Below are positions 19,747 to 34,700 of a stretch of 64,000 bases of DNA, one piece after another (the stretch's first letter is position 1; each line of letters begins with the position of its first letter). Where the stretch lies: contig NC_134440.1 in NCBI RefSeq assembly GCF_030867145.1, positions 5,766,001 through 5,830,000 on the forward strand. The letters are read 5' to 3'. This DNA is from Opisthocomus hoazin (taxonomy: Eukaryota > Chordata > Aves > Opisthocomiformes > Opisthocomidae). The notes beneath the pieces are model-generated. The model had not been told where the DNA came from and made no database searches. It saw only the letters and a program-made list of their open reading frames with translations. Made by a program: the position numbers and the translations under genes.

Positions 19747-22700
19747 CTGCAAAGGACAGGTCTCAGCGTCAGAGTGGGGTCTGGAGGGGGAAAGATTCTT
19801 TTTGCCAAGAGAGCAGGGTGGAAGGGCCAGGACCAGGTTCCCCCTCCCACAGCGATTCAATCCCAACCCAGCAGGACTTCCCCGGAGGGAGAGGAGGTAC
19901 CTTTGTCCAGCAGTGTTGGGGACAGGGATGTGAGGTCACCAAACTGCAAGAAAAAGGAGTTACAAGGTAAGTGAAGCTCATGGAGACCCACAGCGCCAGA
20001 CCTGCAAGTCGGCATCTATTTCCCAACAATTCTAACAAGCAGCTGAAGTGCTCAGGAGAAACCACAAGCATCAGCAGTGCCGGTGGCGGAGGGCAGAAAG
20101 CAAAACCAAGCACATGATTTGGGGAGAAGTCTGTCACTGCCATTTAAACCTCTGGGCAAACACCACGGACAATGATCCGGGGCAGCATTGAGCTCTGGAA
20201 CGAAGGAAGAGATTTTTCCATCTCCCAAGTCACGACCAAGGGCTGCCACAGACCAAAGGATGGTGCCTTTTCTCCATCGGGCAACTGCTCAGACATGCCA
20301 GCTATTCACCTCTCCTGGGACTCCACCATCACTCCACCTCTCTGCAAAGCCTTTGCTTTCATGTCAGGGGAGCGCTTTGGCTTGCAAGGCCACAGTTCCA
20401 AGCGTAACCAGAGAGCTGGGGATATATTTGGTTCTGGAGATGTGTTGTCTCCCTCTACGATGAGGTCTGAAACACTGAATTTCTACAACAATAATGCTGA
20501 AAATTCATGCAAAGTTGGGCAGCAGAAGGGACTGAGGAGAGCAGGAGTTACAAAGTGAGCAATGGAAACAGCAGGACATGATTCATCCTCTCTTGCTGGG
20601 AAGAATCAGCCTCCTCCTGGAGAACAGAGATATTGCAGGAGTTTAACGAAGGAAAGGCAAAACCTGTACGATTTTTACAAGGGCATGTAGCCATAGGACC
20701 AGGTGTAATGACTTTAGACTGAAAGAGGGGAGATTTAGATGAGATGGAAGGAAGGAATTCTTCACTGTGAGGGTGGTGAGGCCCTGGCCCAGGCTGCCCA
20801 GAGGAGCTGTGGCTGCCCCCTCCCTGGCAGTGCTCAAGGCCAGGTTGGACGGGGCTGGGAGCACCCTGGGCTGGTGGAAGGGGGCCCTGCCCATGGCAGG
20901 GGGGTGGAACTGGGTGATCTATAAAGTCCCTTCCGACCCAAACCATTCCGTGATGATTCTATGGTTCTATGAAATCCTCCCACAGCTCGGTTTTGCTGGA
21001 AGCCGCTCTCTGCCTTTCATGTTCCTTTCATATCAATAAAGACCGAGGTTTGGCAGGGAATGGTGGGAACTCAGCATTGCTGACTTGGTGCAACAGCACG
21101 GGTGTGACGGGAGGGGAAGGGAAAGCAAAAGGGATGCAACTGCTTTGTCTGGCCCCCCTGTACGAGCTCCATGGAAGGAAGACAACAGCATGAGCTTCAA
21201 GGAGCAAATGGGATCAGTTTTAATCTCACAGTAGTTTCTATATTGCTGTCACAGGTTGATTAGGGGCTTTTATATCAGCGCATTTCAGAGTGCAAAAATG
21301 GATGTGGCTTCAGCTAGGCAGGACAGGATCTGCTTGCAAGCCAGGCACCAGATTTACTGTCTGATTTGTTTAAAAAAACCCAACCCCCGAAAAACAACCC
21401 ATCATTTCTCTTCTTTAAGTCAAAACCAGAGAGTGGCTGACTGCACATGTAGCTCTGGAGCTTGCAGAGGCCTGAAGAAGCTCAGTGAATGGTACCCCTG
21501 CAAGTTGCAGGGAAAGTCACTTTCGGACCTTTTTTTGCTTGGTTTAGTTTTTGTGTCTGATGGGACTCTGCTCTGGCGGGACCCCCAGAGCTGGTTCCCA
21601 CAGATTATGGAGAGAAGCGGGGAGATCCTCCCTCCTCCAGGCCTCCAAAGCCCAGCTGATGCTCAACTGCCCCAAGCCCCACCAGCTCAGGTATTAGCGA
21701 GCCACGATGAAAGAGGCTGGATCCTTCTGCCAGGCACTCAAAAAACTCAGTAAATCCTTTGGCAAAGATGGTTATAAAAACATATTCAGGCCATGGTGTG
21801 GCTTGTGAACCAACCGCATCTCTTTAAATGCTGCTTAGGGTGGGTTTGTTTCTAGGGAATAAACAATTCTCACCTCTCCCATTACAGCAATCGGTGTCTC
21901 CCCTGTTGCCTGGGCGACACGATGCTCCACCAGATAAAACATGTATTCATCGTAGAGCAGGCGAATCAGGTGGAAGGAACCAAAGCTGGCAGCACTGCGC
22001 AAGGTGAGGTCACGGATCACCATGGAGCTGGAAAATGGCCGGGAAACAAAATATTTGGGTTGTGCTTCACACTTGCATCAAGGCTGAAGTGAATTCTTCA
22101 TCCTGAACGTACTGTGGGACACAGTGCTCTGTTTCTACCTCTAACCCAAGAGTGTCGAAGCACTTTAAGAAATTAGTTGACGGAGCATCCTCTCCCCACC
22201 CTGAAAGGATACAGGAGACACAACACTCGCTGCCGTACCAGGGCAGAGCAACAGTTAACTGGAGTTGCATGGGAGTAAAGAACTTGGCCTCGGCTTTTCA
22301 AGGAGCTATTTACATGCCCTAAGCCTGACGCAGAATTATCTCCAAAATGAGAAAGAAAATGTACCTATAGAAAGACCATTTCAACAGGAACTGCCTGGCT
22401 GCTTTGGGGAAGCTGGGACTGCCCTCATGATGCTTCAGAACTTGAGTAACAACATTATCCAGCCAACTCGCCCACTGGTCCAGAGAACTCTGCTGCTGCA
22501 GAGTGAGCTTGAAATCCTGCTCCAGCTTCTGTACCATGCCTTCCTCACACTGGCACACCCACGAGGCTTGCTCCTGCTCGGGAAGAAGGGTTGACAGTTA
22601 CTTATGCCACGCCTGCATGGTTGCTGCATCCCAATCCAGGAATTCAGCTTCATTTGTAGTAGACAAGGACTCCACACCAGCTCTCAGTCATGTCTCCTCC

Positions 22701-25700
22701 AATCTATCCAGACCACAGTACAACACTATTATTAGAACTGTATTATTGTTGGCAGCACTAATTCCTTTACACCTTCTCCACTATTCACAGTGAGATGGCA
22801 AACTCACCTGGAAAAGTAACATCAAACCTGTTAAATTGTTCATTTAATTGCTTCTTAGTATTGGAAATCAGATGCTGGTGACCAGCAGACAACCTCATTA
22901 TAGAGTCCCAGTTCTAGACAACACGACCTGGGAAAAGACACCGCAAGTTACCTGCACGTTGGCGAAGTCGACCCGATTGAGATCGCTGAGCATCTGGTTT
23001 ATCTGGGACGTGTTCTGCAGCACCGCGCGGGCGGCCTGAGCCAGGTGGTTCAGGGACGTGTATCTCCGTAAGGTCTGCGCAAAGGCACTCACTACCCCGA
23101 CCTGCAACACAGCACGCGGGGCAGCGCGAGCACGGGGCCACGGGCTGGAAGGTGAACTCCTCCCAACGCCGAGCTCAAGCACACAGCACACGTCACCCGG
23201 GGTGACCTGCACAGTCCCACCCACGCTGCTGTCCGAAGCATAGCAAACCAGCCTCTACATTTCTTTTCTTTAAACTAACGGGTTTTCACACTCTGCCTCC
23301 AGCAGAGGCCAGGAAGGTGACAATAGGCTGCAAGAATCCATTTAGGAGCGCAAGAGTAGGAGCCTTAGGTTCAGTTTCTGCAACGCCATGCAGTCCATGA
23401 GGTGTCCTGTGCTTTCTAGCAGGACAGCCTCATTCCAGGGCAGAGATTTTCTTCCACAAAGCTTTATCTGCAATTTCAGGACATAGGAATGGCTCAATGG
23501 ACAGAGCATCATCGGCTTCTGGTACAAAGGAATTGCTCTACCTGTCCTCCCACTCCTTGCTGATTGTGGTTCATAATTATTCATTACACCGTGCTAGTCT
23601 GGAGTACGCGTGGCCAGACCCTGGCAGTGATTTTCAATCGCTGTGGAAAACTGTAACGCATGCACACACATGCACACACACACACACGCAGCTCGCATCC
23701 CTGACCCGCACGGTGCTCCCTCTGCTTACCTTGGTCTGGACAATCTGGGGGGGGAATTCACTCATTGCATTCATCAGCCACCCTTCCAAACTCTTGGCAA
23801 AATTACGAATCGCCTGTGTAAGCGTGCCTGCAAAGAAGTCTGCAGAGTTAGAAAGGCTGCTCCATACTGTCTTTTGACGTCACTTTCTAGCTTAGGACTG
23901 CTGTGGAAAGCACAGCCTCTGATCTGGTTAGCTGCGATCTTGATCTAGCATCAAGGAAATCAGCTGGGTCCCCAGATGCACTCAAACTTTTCATATTCTT
24001 ATTCTTCTTATTATTCTTACCCTTATTCATGGTCTTCTGAGCAGTTTCCAAACGTTGAACTGTGCTCATTAAAGACACACACGTGCCCCGGCATGCAGAC
24101 TGACAACAGCAGCTCAGAGGGACATGGCTTTCCAGCACTGCCCAGCTCAGCCTAGGGCTGAGCTGAGGCCCTGGGGAGGCTGACACACGCACTTCACTGA
24201 GGAGCCAAATCAGAGAGAAAACCCTCAATAACCCACCACTGATCTCCCAAATGAAAGTTGACCTGAAATATCCAGGAGGTGCAGTAGGGGACAGGATGGT
24301 CCTACGTAAACAACGATACTATCTCCAAGCAAACATCTCACAAGGATTAGCCGTGCTTACTTGTGCATTAAACCTATGCTTTTACCTTGACTCCCAGCCA
24401 AAGTCAGGAGATGTGATATGCAATAAACCAAATTTTGAAAGGCATGGGAATTTCCAGGAGCCACAAAGTACTGTCGACCCAGAGCAATGCTGCAGGAGGA
24501 ATATTGCCGTTGCCATAATATTTTAGCTTCTATTCAAAACAAAAACCTCTAAATCAGTTTTTACAATGGAAATCTTTGTGGCAAGTGGTAGCCAGACCAA
24601 GTGAGTCATGGATTGCTGTTCGTCAGACACAACGTCCCGTGACTCAGCCCAGCGAGGAGCAGGAGCTGAGCAGGAGTTGGGACCACCCGTGTCCTCCCCA
24701 GCACACGGCAGGATACTCACTGGGCACTGGCCTGAGCACATCTGGGATGAGAATCTCCACCAGGGCCTGGTACAAGATGTGGTCACAGCTTCTCATCCAT
24801 TTGAGGATGGGTTCGTATTTGCACAGAGTGATCAGCTTGTCTTTCGGGAGGGTTCCTTCGTGTTCTTCTTCGCTGCGGGAGGAAGAGGAGGGAGGCAGTG
24901 TTAGCAGCAGGTTTGCATTCAGTGCATTCACCCTTCCTCTTGATTTCTAACCCCAGTTTTCAGCTGAAAAAAGCCACTCATGTTTTCTTTCAAAAGGAAA
25001 CATCTGATCGTTTGTACAAGTCCTCTCCGACTCTGCAAGCTCCTCTCTATCCATGGGTCAGAGCTCTGACCACAGTCAGTCCCTCAGATCCACACCTCCC
25101 TGTTCTTGGCCTTCACTTCTTCCCTCTTCAGCCTCGCTTGCCTTTTATACACCCTTGTTCATGTGTACCTGGGAATGGTACTTCAGCACAGTCATTTCAG
25201 CAAGCAAAGGCTTAGCTGGTTCCTCCTGACAGACCCAGCGATTTCCAAAAGCTTCACACCTCTCCCCTGTGCTCCAAACCTCCTCAGCTGTAGCCGTGGG
25301 GACACACGTTTGCAGTGAATGTCGTTGGAGCAGATTAGCTGCTACGGACAGATCCTACAAACAGTTTCCAGGTGTTCAACACCTTCAGATGCTGAATGTT
25401 TTCAGAAGGAAAAGGATTTGGTGTTTTGGTGAGAACAAACATATTGTCTCTAACTGAATGAGGTCAATCAAGCTTACTTTATTTTCACTTTATAGATGTA
25501 TGGAAACTTTTTCTGCACGATTAAAGCATAAGGTATTTGGTAAAACGGCAAGCAGAGAAAACTGAAGCCTTAATGCATGGCCAGAGCATCAAAGCAGAGC
25601 TGCTTAGACACTGTGCTGGGAACTGGGAATTTGGCAGGGCCTCTCCCCATGCATTACACCAAAACCATTAAAGCCAATCCTTGGACATACTATAAAGAGG

Positions 25701-28700
25701 TACTTATAGGCTCTGCCTGGGTGGTTTCTGTAAATGAACTCCACAGGCATACTCCTAGAACACTCACATGGAGAAACTGGCCATCAAGCACCTAACCTTT
25801 CTGTTAAGTGAAACCATATTCTGCATTTTATCATGCTTTGAAACGCTTTGCCACTTTGATAATAGTTTGGTTTTATATTTGTACATATATAAAGAATAGA
25901 GAGGGAGTGCTTTATTTACCTATCTTGACTATTAGCAGTGGTACGGAGAGGTACTAGAGCACGCAGCCTCAGCAAGATACACTAGTTTAGGCAGAGCCCT
26001 GCAGAAATGCTGCCTCCAGTCCCCAAGGGAGCCTGCTTGTACCTAGCACAGCTCTCTCCGTGGTGTTGCAATACGCCTTGGAGATACACCCTGAAGTAAC
26101 AGAGATTCTGAAACAATCAAACACAGCTATAGTGATTCTTTGTGGGAAAATACTCGTTGGGTAACATCTGCTAAGGACAACAGGGCCATATTCTACAGAT
26201 TTTTATGGGGTATTTGCTTATTTCTCAAACTTTTATCATTTTTCTTTTGAATATAAAATGTCCGTAGCGGAAGTCCTTGTATTATCAGTAGAAGTGGACG
26301 ATACAGATTTTTAATAGAAAACTTAAGAAGCAACCTTCACCTTTTCGGTTTTCTCTATTTTCACTTATTTTCATTCCTGTCTCTCGGCAGCAGACTACCA
26401 ATGCACAAAGGATGAAGAAAAGGCAATAACCACGAGGCAGGCAGGAGTACAAAGATCAGAGTAGCTTCATTTGCCATTATCTGCCTCAAAACATGAGGCA
26501 CTTCAAGATCTGGAGAGCCATCCAAAGAAGCGAGTCCGTCTAGATGTCACTAAAACCTCAGAGCCTGAGATGTCACTTGAGATCGATACCTAATGGCACC
26601 GAATCGTTACTGTCTGCTCCTGAGGACCACTCACGAAAGCAGCGTCCCACTGCCATTCATCTCCGCATTTTGGATTAGCACTTGTTATGAGGGGTAGAAG
26701 GCACACAGATGTGGGTAATCAGAGCAGATGCTTGCCTCAGAGGTCTGAACTTTGTGTGGTCATTACGATATTAAGCACTCCTGACACTCTTTGTAACGAT
26801 TCTGCAGGGAAGCAAGTACTTTCAAGCCCTCCAAAGCCTTCAAAAAGCCTAATGAAGCTGAAAATACTTCATGCATTTTTAAAAGATGAAATACCACCAG
26901 AAAAATGGAGCATTCAGAAATAACCAAAGCACAGCACAGAACCACAGAATCACAGAACGCAGTGTACCTGGCTGGCAGGGCAGTAGAGCCATCACTAGAT
27001 GGTGTTTTAGGACTCCAGAAGGACTGCCACAGTTTCTCAATATAATGAAACTGAAGATTCATTACAACATCCAAAGTCGCCTAACAACAAAGAACACAAC
27101 TCATTAGCTGCTCTGCTAGCATCTTGTCACACGGTGTAAGCATAAATGTCACGTGCTGCCGTTTAGATTAAATAATATACAAGAAAAATAACAGAAAGGG
27201 CATTGTTTTAATAGCCAACACAACAAAAACAGATCACACAATGAAAAAATAATATGAAGTGCAATATTTGAGGTGCAATTCCTAGCAAATCAAGCTTTCC
27301 CTATTATATCCCAGCTTTTCCTAAGAGCAGGATATGAGACGAACAGATGAACTGTGTCCCACATCAGTTAATAAATCAATTAAAAAGTATAAATAATCAC
27401 CTCGCAGTGCCGCCTGTAAAGAAGCTGCAGAGTTTTCACGTCATTCATGGTGACCCCTTCTTGCAGGAGGACGTTCCCTAGATCAGGGGCTGGGAACTCA
27501 GGAAAGACGTGGGTTACGTCTAAGGGAACATAAAAATGGGGAAAGATGGTGAGAGCCAGGAGCACTCAGTTCCACAGGACTACAGATGAGTACAAGGTGC
27601 CGCTGTCACTGGTGGCTATCTTTTGTGTTTCAACTGGGATGAAACAGGAGAAATACGACCGATAATCTAGCACTTCCCCTGATTCACGCTGTTATACTGG
27701 GCACAAAGCAAACAACCGCAGCCCATTTATTTAGTGGGGAAAGGAAAATGTTTTCTTTCTCTCTGCAACAAAAGAAGCAAGAATACATTGTCCTCATCTA
27801 CCACGCTTCCCACTAGATTTTCTCTGAAGCCTGAAAAATGTCTCTCTGGTATTTTGAGAGTACAATGGAAAATATAATTGGACAGCAGACATATCAGGAG
27901 CAACTGCATTTCAGAGAAGGCTCCGAGCTGGCCAGGATTTGGTGTCTCTCCTTGAATGATGGAGACACATAGAACCATGGCCAGCAAAGCCAGAGAGCTT
28001 CTCTCACAAGCAGAAGCTCCGTCCGGATCATCTGCAGTCAGATACATTTTGCAGCCTTTGCCCTGAAGAGAATCACTCCTCTCCCTCCGGCTGCCTGCCT
28101 TAGCGAGGCTCCACAGGGCCTCCCCTCCTCCCATCCAACTGGGATAAAACCAGATGGATTAAAAATATACAAAGAGGGAACCAACAGACCTGATGGCATA
28201 AGGAAAAAGCCTTCCTGTGGGTATAGGAGTAAGCAAATAGCCAGTGCGATGTCACAAGTGCTTATTAGAATACATACTATATAAAAAATACATATATATT
28301 ACATATGTATAACATACAATACTGCAGATTTACCAGAAAAGCCAGCAAATGCAGAACAACCGGGGCTTGCTGGACAAGCCCTTGCCTCCTCTTGAAGCTA
28401 TAAGCCTAGACATGAGATCTCTAACATATTACAGCAGTCTTCTCACCTATGAACTGCTGATGATGTTGACTCTGAGCAGCAACCGATTGCTCCGGCGTAG
28501 TGTGCGGGTTGCTGTTGGACCCGCTCTCTGCCATGCCGTCCATCTTCTGCGCTGGTCTATACCTAAAGAGCGTGGCTTGGGATTTACACAGGCACGAGCA
28601 AACACGTACGCGGTATTTGCAACGCAGTCATGCAGGATTCTGCATTCGTCATGTAACAGGTGAGGTCACATTCTAGGCCAGCATCCCGAGGGCTGACCAT

Positions 28701-31700
28701 TTTTATCACCTGTTTAACTGGAGGGGGAAAATAAGAACCTCGTTTTGAAAAGCATCCCCCAAGACAGAATTAAAGGGGTTAAGATGTTTGGCCAAGGTGA
28801 CACCAAAAAATAAAATGAGAAGCAGAGCTGGAGCGGGTGCCAGAGTGCAGACTCTCAGTCTCAGGAGCTGACCTCTGCATTCACTTTTTGTTTAGGAGCT
28901 GAAGAAATAAATTCTTCTGCTCCTTCTGCACTCCAGCAAGAACCAGAACTGTCTGCACTTCCAGGAGACAATTCCAAATTCCTTTGCACATTGTTTTTTA
29001 TATTCAAAATTACTCAGACACAAGACTAACCACAGCAGTATTTAACCTGCACTGCTGCACAAAAAAAACCCCAAACAAAAACCAAAATGCACCACAGCAC
29101 AACACAAGGCTGAGGTCCTAAACCAACTCGGTCAGAGGGACACCATGAAAAGCGGCACATATGGTGGCATTCTCTGTAGCAGCAGGCTGAATCAAGCCAC
29201 TGGCAAACAGAATAGGCAGATAAATGCCATTTTAGGGCATCATAGAATAATTTGGGTTGGAATGGGACTTTAAATGCCATCTAGTCCAACCCCCTGGCCA
29301 TGAGCAGGGACATTTTACTCGATGAGGCTGCTCAGAGCCCCGTCCAACCTGACCTTGAACGTTTCCAGGGATGAGGTATCTACTAGAATTGGTTTTGGAC
29401 CCTTCCACCACTCAGTGCAGCCGGTGACCTGCAGCCCCCTCCTCCACAGCTCATCTCTGGCACGTCAGCAACACTTGGGTTTGAACTGTCCCAACACGCT
29501 CCCTTTGCTCCCAAGCCAAGCCCCCAGATGGGGTCTGCAGCTTTCTTTGGAAAGGACCCTTGTCTGTGGCAGCGTCGAGGGCACTGCTAGCGAGCTCCAA
29601 GACGCTGCGAGCACCTACCTTTGCTTCTGGTGGATGGGCTGCTGCCTCATTGCCATGTACTGGGTGTCCTCCTGCAAGCGGTTCAGCGGAGACTCCGGTT
29701 TTAGACGGATCCCGTAATAATGATACTTGGAGTTTCCCCTGGAAGTGTCAGAGTTGAAATTGCTCAGTGTAAGCGAGTCAATGGAAGGGACATCGCAGCT
29801 CTGCAATTTACTCTCAGGCTTGTTTTGACAATACTCCCTGCATCTTACAGCACGCGTCAGTCTCCTGCCAAGTGCTATTTGCATGGCTGAACTAACAAAC
29901 TAATGAATGCCATCTTCCTCTACAAAACTTCAAACCACGTCGCAAAGTTCACTGCCATCCACGTTAAAAACCCAGCAAGGTTTGTTCCAAGTAACCCATG
30001 GTAACTGGAGAAGAGACAAGTGTTACAATACCAAGTGTTACTAAAGAGAATGACAGAAAGACCTCAGGGGACACTTTGCTATTTGATTAGGGTTTAAGGA
30101 TTTGTTTTTTCCATAAAAGCAAACTTCCATCTTTATCTAGAGTTGGATAAAACAAGGCTGACTGAGTAGTCAACCATGATAAGAAAAACGTCTTTCTGTT
30201 GCCAGCACTTTCACAGCAACGGCAACGGGCTTTGATGTGGCTTTGTTCTTGGAGTCGCTGATTTTCGCAGCTTTTGTAAAAACTGAAAGCTGTTTGCTGT
30301 AATTCTTTTTCCTTTGCTGGTCTGTTCAGCTGCTGTGATGCTCCTTAGGAAAATGTGTTTCCATCACATTAGACAGATGTGTCAGTTAAAGTTTTTCCAC
30401 CAAACTGGAATTTCTCAATCCCCAAATGTCTGCTTTTGGGAGCGAGGAGGACAATTATGCAGCCATGGATACATGACGACAGTATGTCCAACTCGACCTC
30501 AGCCAGTTTGCCGCTAACAACGGTTGAGCGGAGTCCTCAGCGGGAGAGGAGAGCGAGCCAGGGGAGCTCTCTGGAGCAGGGACTCCAGCCTCTGGAGCAG
30601 GGACTCCAGAGCCCTCTCATTGGGGATGCTTAAAATCCATTTGCTGTGTCACTATGGCAGGGTCTGGAGGCACCTTAAACCCAGTGACGCTTCCCATTGG
30701 AAAATTACGTAGAGAAATCTAAGCAATTTTTGTCAAAGAATTAACCCTTCCTTCCTTGTTGGGGGAATTTTCTCTTTTCAAGGCGATGCCTGAAATGTTC
30801 AGCCTTTGTACCACAGGGTTTTACACACACCGAGTGCTCGGGTATGAACTACGCTTTGGCCATGTCTTCAGTGATTTTAAGTGCCTGTAAACTAACTAAC
30901 AGCTGCATTTATAATCTAAACGAAAGAATAAGAAAATAACGGTAGACAGCTCTTTCGATAGTTTTTGAGGTTTACTGTATCCTTCCCAGCCTGCACATTT
31001 GTGAGTTTCAGTGGATTGTTTGCTTGTTTGATTTTTCTTTAATCCTTCATAGGATTAAAGAATTCCTCTCCTCTTCAGAAATTATTTCAGAGTTCTTGCA
31101 CTCAAACCAGTCTACAGAAATCCAAACTCTCCCCTGCTCTTCCTATGACTGTTGCCTCCACGTTCCAGCTGTGGAATGCCCCAGTCACATCTGGTTTTGT
31201 TATCATCTAGAAGCCCAAATTTTATTATAAGATCTTACAATCAGAGCAATCACTGTTTCTCTAGTGTATCAGCTATTTTTTTTAAAGTAGAAGCTGGGAC
31301 AAAATGCAAACTCAGCTCTGCAAGCTGTGCAGATGCTTTGGATGCTCGCTTGAAGGACACATAGGTAATTACAGAAGTATACTTTCTTATATTACTGTAA
31401 CATCATATGGATCTTTGACGTTTTAAAAGAAAAAATTCTGTCGGAAGATTTTAAGAAATAAGCCATTTACATCTGTACAGCTTGTCTGCATCAAAGATGC
31501 GGGCACAGGTTCTGTTCTCATCCGTGACGGAGGAACTTTATTGGACCCAAAGTGAGCAACCGTTTCACTGCACCGGAATTTTGGGCTCTGCAGCTGGCAG
31601 TGGCAATCGTGAAGACAAGTCACTTCACCTTTTTGAGACAGTAATGGAATGAGAAGCCTGGGTTCAAATAAAATCTTCTTAGATTCCTTAGGAAATGGAC

Positions 31701-34700
31701 TTAGACCAAATTCCACCGCATGGCTGGACACGGCATTGTCACCGTGACCTGAAGTGTGTCTGAAATGAACTGTATTGTCACGCCTCTCACACCGCCGATC
31801 CACAGTGAGAAAGCAGCTTTGCCTCACAACACACGGAAATTACTTCTGTTCCTCAGAATAGCAAATTCTTTTTTCCCATAACATCATGGTTTGTTGTTTC
31901 TGTAGATCTCAGAAGAAAGACCTGCGCCTGCTAAACAATGCTTGGTCGGTTCTCAGTGTGCATGAGAGAAGTTGTAGGTACCTTTTCATTTTAAATATAG
32001 ATTCATACCAACCTGGTTCCCAGGCGGCGAGTCCTCAGCCCCATGAACACCGAACGGATCAGTTTTCCGAAGGAAGCGGCGTTCACCGGATCCAGTTTGT
32101 GCTCCTGGCAGTGCCGCAGGTAATGGTTGTAGAGAGAGCTCCTGGGAAGGCTGACGCCTTCCGCCGTCTCGTAGTTATCCAGCAACCACTGGAGCTTTAT
32201 GTATGGAAAACATAAATAAATAAAGAACACATGAAAGTCTAAAGAGGGCTGGAACAGGCTGTGTCACACAGTGTCAACGCTTTAATGTCAGGAGAGCCCA
32301 TCTCACAATAAGAGTTCAAGAGAACTTAATTCTGGGTAGTCAGTTGATATAGGTTAATTTATATAATGCCAGTTCTATTTTCATCAAAGCCATAGGACCC
32401 CCAGCCCAAAGCTAATCACCCCAACAAAAATGCTGTCAGCTTTTGCAAGAGCATTAAAACATGGTCCGCCTGCCATCTCAGTGTCCACCCTGGATTCGGC
32501 TGAATTCCTGCAGAGCCAAAATAAAGCTGTAAGATCTCCTGTTTTCCAAGAATAAAGATGTTAAGATACCGCCTAGGAAGAATAAATTTTAGGGGAACCA
32601 AATATGCTGCAAAGTGTTTATTAATTTCAAGATCGGCATGTCTGCAACTGTTCCCTTAAGAATAAAATTAATGGTTACTAAAGCAACCTTAAAAATATGA
32701 GGTGTCCATCTATTTTTCAAAACTTACTGTCTGAACTTCTTCTGACACTTCTGTTGATTAAAGTTCGCAATTAGATAAAAATCATTTATACCCAGCCGGT
32801 CTGAAAGGGCAGGCCCGGCACAAAATATCAGCACAGGAATTAAAATGCAAAAAGACAAAATCCCCAATCTCCTTTAGTTGGCTAAACGACTTCAGCATCA
32901 ATAAACTAAGTGTTATATTAAGTACATTTCTGGAGGAACTAGATGTACAAATGGACTAAACTCAATAGCTTTGGTAAGAGTCCTTACGTTGTCGTTAGGG
33001 ATATCTGGGATTAAGATTTTCCAGAGTGCCCTCTCCCCCCAGCCCCCAGCCCCGCATGCATCAGGGGCACAGCTCTGCCAGAAGCAGCCGCTTTCGCACC
33101 GGATCAGTGGCAAAACCCACTCCGGTTATGGATGCCAAAACACCAGCCACATCATCTCCTTACAAGGACTTCAATCACGCATTGTAATTAAGCACAAACT
33201 TCGTCTGGAAATCAGTGGGAGTTAACCATGCCCATGGGTGCACAAGTTGGTCTATGCCTGAGTCCCCTCCACTCGTACTCCAGTACACGACTCTTTTCTA
33301 CCATCTTCTCTCGGTGAAACTCTGAAGTCCCAATTCACCTCTACATTACTTGAGTTTTATTTCAATAACTCTGTGAAAACACAACCTGAAACGTGCAATG
33401 ACATCTCTGACACCTCACTCCACCGAGTTATTTTCAGTTTCTGTATTTGTCTTTACAGTTTAGGTATTTCTATTTTCAGTTTAGGTATTTCATATCCAAC
33501 TTTGGTCTCTCACAAATGCTTTTCCATGCCTATGAATCTATGTTCTACGGTTATCATTCATATATCCGCATTTAAATTTCTACTGCATAAAATGAGCTGA
33601 ACCTAAAGCTGCACGGTTAAAACTATTTCACTCCTCAGCTGGGTTTGATCCAAAGCAACCACCAGCTCAGATGACTGGACCCACCAGTTGTGGTGGCCCT
33701 CGGGGCAGCCCAGGGGTTGCCACAGCTGGAAGAAGAAAACCATCTTGGCCATTTTCCCCTCTGTCCTGCTTTTCGCAGAGCCGCTCGTCACCTTCCCACC
33801 CTCCTCCATCGCCACATCACCTGCGACACCCTTTGATGTGGTTTTCCGCAGATGAAGATCTTTCTGACCCCCAAACCCTCCAGTCCGAAGAGGCGATGTT
33901 TGCCTCCGGTCCGTGGGCCTGCCTGCTGTCATCTGCAGAAGGGACATCGCGGGGAAGCCCTGAAAGCCTGTTCTGCAGCCCTGAGCCTCCCGGCCAACCC
34001 ACCCATCAAGCTCTCTTGAACAAAAGTGGAGCCAGTGTTTTTGACACAAAAGACCAGCAGGATCTCTGTTTTTAAGCAGTCCACATCTAGGCTGATTTTG
34101 GCCCATCCCTTCTATTTAAAAGATTAATAATTAAGAAGGTTAATTTCTTTTTAACTATTTATTTTGTTTATCCAGTGGGAGATACTGAATGTGGATCAGC
34201 TACTTATTTTCTCTGCCTGTTCTAATTCCAAGTCTTAAAAAATACGAAAAGTTGCATGTTACTATGGAAAATTCAGATATAGATAAAACCCTCTCATTTA
34301 AATTTTATACTGGACATTTTTAGTCTGATCCCAGATATTTCTAGAATATTCCCTTCATCTTCCAGCTTTCTGCTTCTGCAAGTGTTTGCAGAACACTTCT
34401 ATTCCTTTAAACATTACAGAATTTCACAGTATGAACTCCCACTATTGAAATTAGAAATTTATTATGAAATGCACAAAAGAGCTTAAAGAAGAAATGTGTC
34501 AGAATATAAATAATTTTCAAAACATGATTTCTGCTCTTCCTGCACTAGTAATAACAGGCCGGGCACTTAAAATGAGAACATTTAAGATTCTTTCCATTTG
34601 CATCCCTTGTTCTGTTTACTTCTTGGCTTTTGCTTGGTTGTGACAATGACAAGATACTCGACAGTCTCGTTTCTGTTTATACTGCGAGGAGGTTCCAATA

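Larger units (their letters stand above)
22028..23729 (-). other. RFX2: RFX2 introns around coding exons 13 and 14
   Basis: Three introns (22028-22364, 22574-22951, 23102-23729) separate exons 15, 14, 13 and 12. The last holds a CA repeat at 23659-23690. No other element is seen. Confidence 0.85.
23828..29618 (-). other. RFX2: RFX2 introns between coding exons 12 and 7
   Basis: Introns 23828-24720, 24873-26967, 27081-27400, 27520-28446 and 28563-29618. Mostly AT-rich unique sequence. The only clear repeat is the CR1 remnant at 29239-29380. No additional exon or RNA gene is supported. Confidence 0.8.

Noticed and set aside
26934-26962. Separate CR1 insertion at the donor of RFX2 exon 10
   Set aside because: Only about 20 bp (ACCACAGAATCACAGAA) resemble a CR1 tail, too little to call an element.
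33603-34106. Open frames of 130-170 codons in the intron between RFX2 coding exons 5 and 6
   Set aside because: No similarity to any family I know, overlapping frames on both strands and no supporting splice pattern.
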